Shown here: in pieces, positions 61,893 through 64,000 of the stretch
How the letters are laid out: each line of letters begins with the position of its first letter
Position numbering within the stretch: position 1 is the stretch's first letter
Virus record (IMG/VR): IMGVR_UViG_3300025133_008097
Coordinates: 52,841 to 116,840 of that record
Strand: one strand, 5' to 3'
Source of the DNA: a virus
Length of the DNA: 64,000 nt
Made by a program: the position numbers and the translations under genes
The notes under the pieces: generated by a model
What the model was told of the DNA's origin: nothing
Seen by the model: only the letters and a program-made list of their open reading frames with translations
Databases searched by the model: none

Positions 61893-63200
61893 ATGGCACT
61901 ACAAATAAGTAACGCAAATGGTTTTATTTTTACAGTTGAAGATCTTCAAGATCCTCTTGGCAAGAATAATCTCACAGCTTTTGCAGCCTCCTTTCAGCGC
62001 ACCCTCTACAAAGACGAAGTATACCCTCAGCCTTCGTCCGGAGTGCCGTCAGGTTTAGATACGTGGTACAATCGAGCTTTTTATGGACGGATTGACCGCG
62101 ACAAAAATAGTCTTATTCTCAAGACTTCTTTTCTTAAGCAGATAGCAGGCTCAACTAAGCCTCTTTTTGTATTTGATTTTGTGGCGGATGGGTTTAAAAG
62201 ATTTGGTACTCATATGGCTAATGCCTATATGGCGGGGGCCGTCTCCAAGACCGGCAACGCAGTGCTGCTTGCCCCGACAGCCATGCGAGGATACGAGGAC
62301 CCCACCAGGGCCTATAGAACCTTTCATCAAAATCTGGCACAGTCATTTCTTTTGAGTTTTCTCCCCCCCGCAGAGCGCCCCATTGATGGGTTTGAAACCT
62401 TTGTTTCTTATTATGGCCCATTCTTGAAAGGTCTGTCTCATTTTATGCCTATAACCAAAAGTACCTATATGCTCTCCTATCGCCTTGACCCCATGTCAAC
62501 TGGCCTTTCAGTTGCCATTTCCAATCACGATGCCGCAGATGATGCTGTCAAGTATAATGAATTTATTAGTGACGCTAACTATCGGTATTATGTAAATGCC
62601 GCCAAGCGCTTTGGGTTTCTGGTGGATGAGAATAAACCGTGGGTGCTCACGGCAGATCTTTTTACAAAGGCTCTTGCTAAATTTTTATATACATATTTAA
62701 ATCCGTTAACGTATGAGCCCATCACGCAGCACAACTTTTTCCCCACCTACTACACCCCCACTTATATGACAGACCTGGAAGACCTTCAGGAGACTTTATT
62801 GTCAGCATATCGTTATGCAGTACTGGGGTCGCCTCTCTATCGGCGCCGAACCCAGCGTCCAGATGGAACGTTTGAACACTCCTCTCACCCCCGGGAACCC
62901 TATAATGCTGAGCAATTGCGCTCTCAGTTGAGTCCTCAATTCTTAATCGATCTATATCTAGATATCCGACAGGCGGAGAGCGACGCTCCCTATGAGGATC
63001 ATGAGGTAGAGCGCCTTCGTCGTGCAGCGTACCAAGCATATTGGACCCCAACCCCTCTTCCAATCAGTGCATACCAGCGAGCCGCCGGCGTCATCAACAA
63101 CCATTACCGGCGTTATTCCTATCCTGTCACCCTCACGCAACTTACAGGACGCTCTCTTGGGGACATTCGTAAAAATGGCCTCGTCCCCCCTAAAAAATAA
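61893..63200 (+). CDS. conserved virion-cluster protein, 435 aa
   Basis: A globular, aromatic-rich protein with phrases such as L-F-V-F-D-F-V-A-D-G-F-K-R-F-G and S-Y-Y-G-P-F-L-K-G-L-S-H-F. I associate this family with the baseplate gene end of marine myoviruses, function unknown. No enzyme motif or membrane segment is evident. It is the last structural-type gene; a promoter and a DNA polymerase gene follow. Confidence 0.55.
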   Translation: MALQISNANGFIFTVEDLQDPLGKNNLTAFAASFQRTLYKDEVYPQPSSGVPSGLDTWYNRAFYGRIDRDKNSLILKTSFLKQIAGSTKPLFVFDFVADGFKRFGTHMANAYMAGAVSKTGNAVLLAPTAMRGYEDPTRAYRTFHQNLAQSFLLSFLPPAERPIDGFETFVSYYGPFLKGLSHFMPITKSTYMLSYRLDPMSTGLSVAISNHDAADDAVKYNEFISDANYRYYVNAAKRFGFLVDENKPWVLTADLFTKALAKFLYTYLNPLTYEPITQHNFFPTYYTPTYMTDLEDLQETLLSAYRYAVLGSPLYRRRTQRPDGTFEHSSHPREPYNAEQLRSQLSPQFLIDLYLDIRQAESDAPYEDHEVERLRRAAYQAYWTPTPLPISAYQRAAGVINNHYRRYSYPVTLTQLTGRSLGDIRKNGLVPPKK

Positions 63201-63209
63201 TAAAGCTCC

Positions 63210-63237
63210 TTGACATTGAGTGGGGATATGATACCAT
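63210..63237 (+). promoter_or_regulatory. sigma-70 promoter for DNA polymerase gene
   Basis: TTGACA (63210-63215), a 16-base spacer, and extended TGaTACCAT (-10 at 63232-63237). Predicted transcription start is about 63244, next to the ATG at 63245, so the message would be nearly leaderless. The spacer length equals that of the 16797 promoter. Confidence 0.65.
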
Positions 63238-63244
63238 TAAGAAG

Positions 63245-64000
63245 ATGAATCATCCTCTCTTTCAAATTCTCGACCACAAGAAAGATTGTGTAGGATACTT
63301 TACCAACAACTTACTCAAGCCAGGAGCACCGCCGCCGTTAGAGGGCGCAACCTGGGAGTACTCTTCTCATCTACCTGGTTCCAACTATGATTTGGGTCGT
63401 ATATATGCGGAAGGCAAAAAACTAACAGACGTTTGTCCCCCTGAGTTGAAAGAGGAATGGGGGACAATCAAGAGTACGCTTCGCGCGTGCCTCAAGTCTT
63501 TTCAGACGGCACGGCTCTCACTAGAGGATAACTGTTTTTATGATACTGTGCCCGAATATTTTCTTTACCAATACTTAAACACTAAAAATAAAATAACGGA
63601 ACACGTTCTTCGTTCTTTTCCTCGGCCGGCTAACTATGACCATCTATATAATTTGATAGAGGTGTTAGAGGATATTCGGTCGCGACCTCTTAATTTAGAC
63701 GTCGCTCCCATTGGGCACCTGCTCGCTTCGGTGCGAGGCCAGAACTTTCATCGCACGATTCAGTCCGTTAAACCTGTCTGCGACTATAATCCGTGGGGGA
63801 CGATCACTGGCCGACTGGCCACCAACCCCAACAGCTTCCCAATTCTCACGATGAACAAAGAGTTCCGCGCGTGTATTAAACCAAAGAACGACTGGCTGGT
63901 GGAGCTTGACTTCAATGCGGCCGAACTGCGGACGCTGTTGGCTCTCGCAGGTGTCGAGCAGCCCAAGAACGACATTCATAACTGGAATGTCAAGAACATT
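63245..64000 (+). CDS. family A DNA polymerase, 3' end cut by window
   Basis: The frame runs open from ATG 63245 to the window end, 252 residues. The last 75 residues are the start of the polymerase palm of family A enzymes: T-G-R-L-A-T-N-P-N-S-F-P, then a fingers-side R-A-C-I, then motif A, VELDFNAAELRTLLALAG, where D and E correspond to the D-x-x-x-x-E-L-R signature, followed by D-I-H. The upstream 180 residues show no clear 3'-5' exonuclease motif. It should replicate the genome together with the primase at 13870. T4 itself uses a family B polymerase. Confidence 0.88.
   Translation, partial: MNHPLFQILDHKKDCVGYFTNNLLKPGAPPPLEGATWEYSSHLPGSNYDLGRIYAEGKKLTDVCPPELKEEWGTIKSTLRACLKSFQTARLSLEDNCFYDTVPEYFLYQYLNTKNKITEHVLRSFPRPANYDHLYNLIEVLEDIRSRPLNLDVAPIGHLLASVRGQNFHRTIQSVKPVCDYNPWGTITGRLATNPNSFPILTMNKEFRACIKPKNDWLVELDFNAAELRTLLALAGVEQPKNDIHNWNVKNI

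Noticed and set aside
1-64000. tRNA genes and CRISPR arrays
   Set aside because: I looked for T-loop and CCA-type patterns and for regularly spaced short repeats in the gaps. None was found. A tRNAscan or CRISPR finder run would settle it.

Overview
The window is a continuous piece of a tailed double-stranded DNA virus genome (Caudoviricetes) with a contractile, T4-like virion. I recognise a large terminase, a portal, a gp21-type prohead protease, a scaffold and gp23-type capsid protein pair, a gp15-like terminator, sheath, tube, a gp26-type baseplate protein, a tape measure and a gp53-like wedge protein. Genes are packed head to tail with ATGA or TAATG overlaps, and all but one lie on the plus strand. 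There are no ribosomal RNAs, no tRNAs that I can see, no insertion sequences and no CRISPR arrays. Several proteins belong to families I associate with marine myoviruses. The host cannot be named from the sequence. Both ends cut through genes: a structural gene at position 1 and a family A DNA polymerase at position 64000.

Layout. (1) 1-13337: eight large virion proteins, probably baseplate or tail, including two proteins sharing an N-terminal module and one paralogous pair. (2) 13368-20003: DNA metabolism, with a RuvC-like resolvase, a primase, and a single-chain Mre11-Rad50 (gp47-gp46) fusion behind a near-consensus sigma-70 promoter. Between primase and Mre11-Rad50 lie five small proteins with a common 14-residue N-terminus. 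(3) 20004-20705, minus strand: a J-domain protein. (4) 20745-24008: three small membrane proteins resembling a lysis cassette, then a tail fibre. (5) 24010-33840: small proteins (two more with the common N-terminus), terminase, portal, prohead protease, core-like proteins and a ribosomal protein bS21 homologue. (6) 33881-42513: a small surface-type protein and four fibre-like proteins built from shared shafts and a shared tip. (7) 42591-45563: scaffold and major capsid protein, ended by a strong terminator. (8) 45650-63200: neck, terminator, sheath, tube, baseplate and tape measure genes. (9) 63245-64000: start of DNA polymerase.

How the parts work together. Terminase and portal package DNA into a prohead built from gp22-like scaffold and gp23-like capsid protein and matured by the gp21-like protease. 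That protease family cuts after [L/I]-x-E in T4. The seven small proteins all carry [I/L]-x-E ending exactly at residue 14, so I propose that they are targeted into the prohead and cleaved there, like T4 internal proteins. This family of putative packaged, possibly injected, proteins is the most interesting system in the window. Replication and recombination genes appear to use host-type sigma-70 promoters. One fibre gene has an exact T4 late-promoter octamer upstream.

Other points of note are a 7-T run where a +1 or -2 shift would fuse the gp26-like protein to the next small ORF, an open 33-codon extension after the stop of a surface-type protein, and a T4-like virion paired with a family A polymerase. 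All functional calls rest on motif recognition and gene order. No database search was run.
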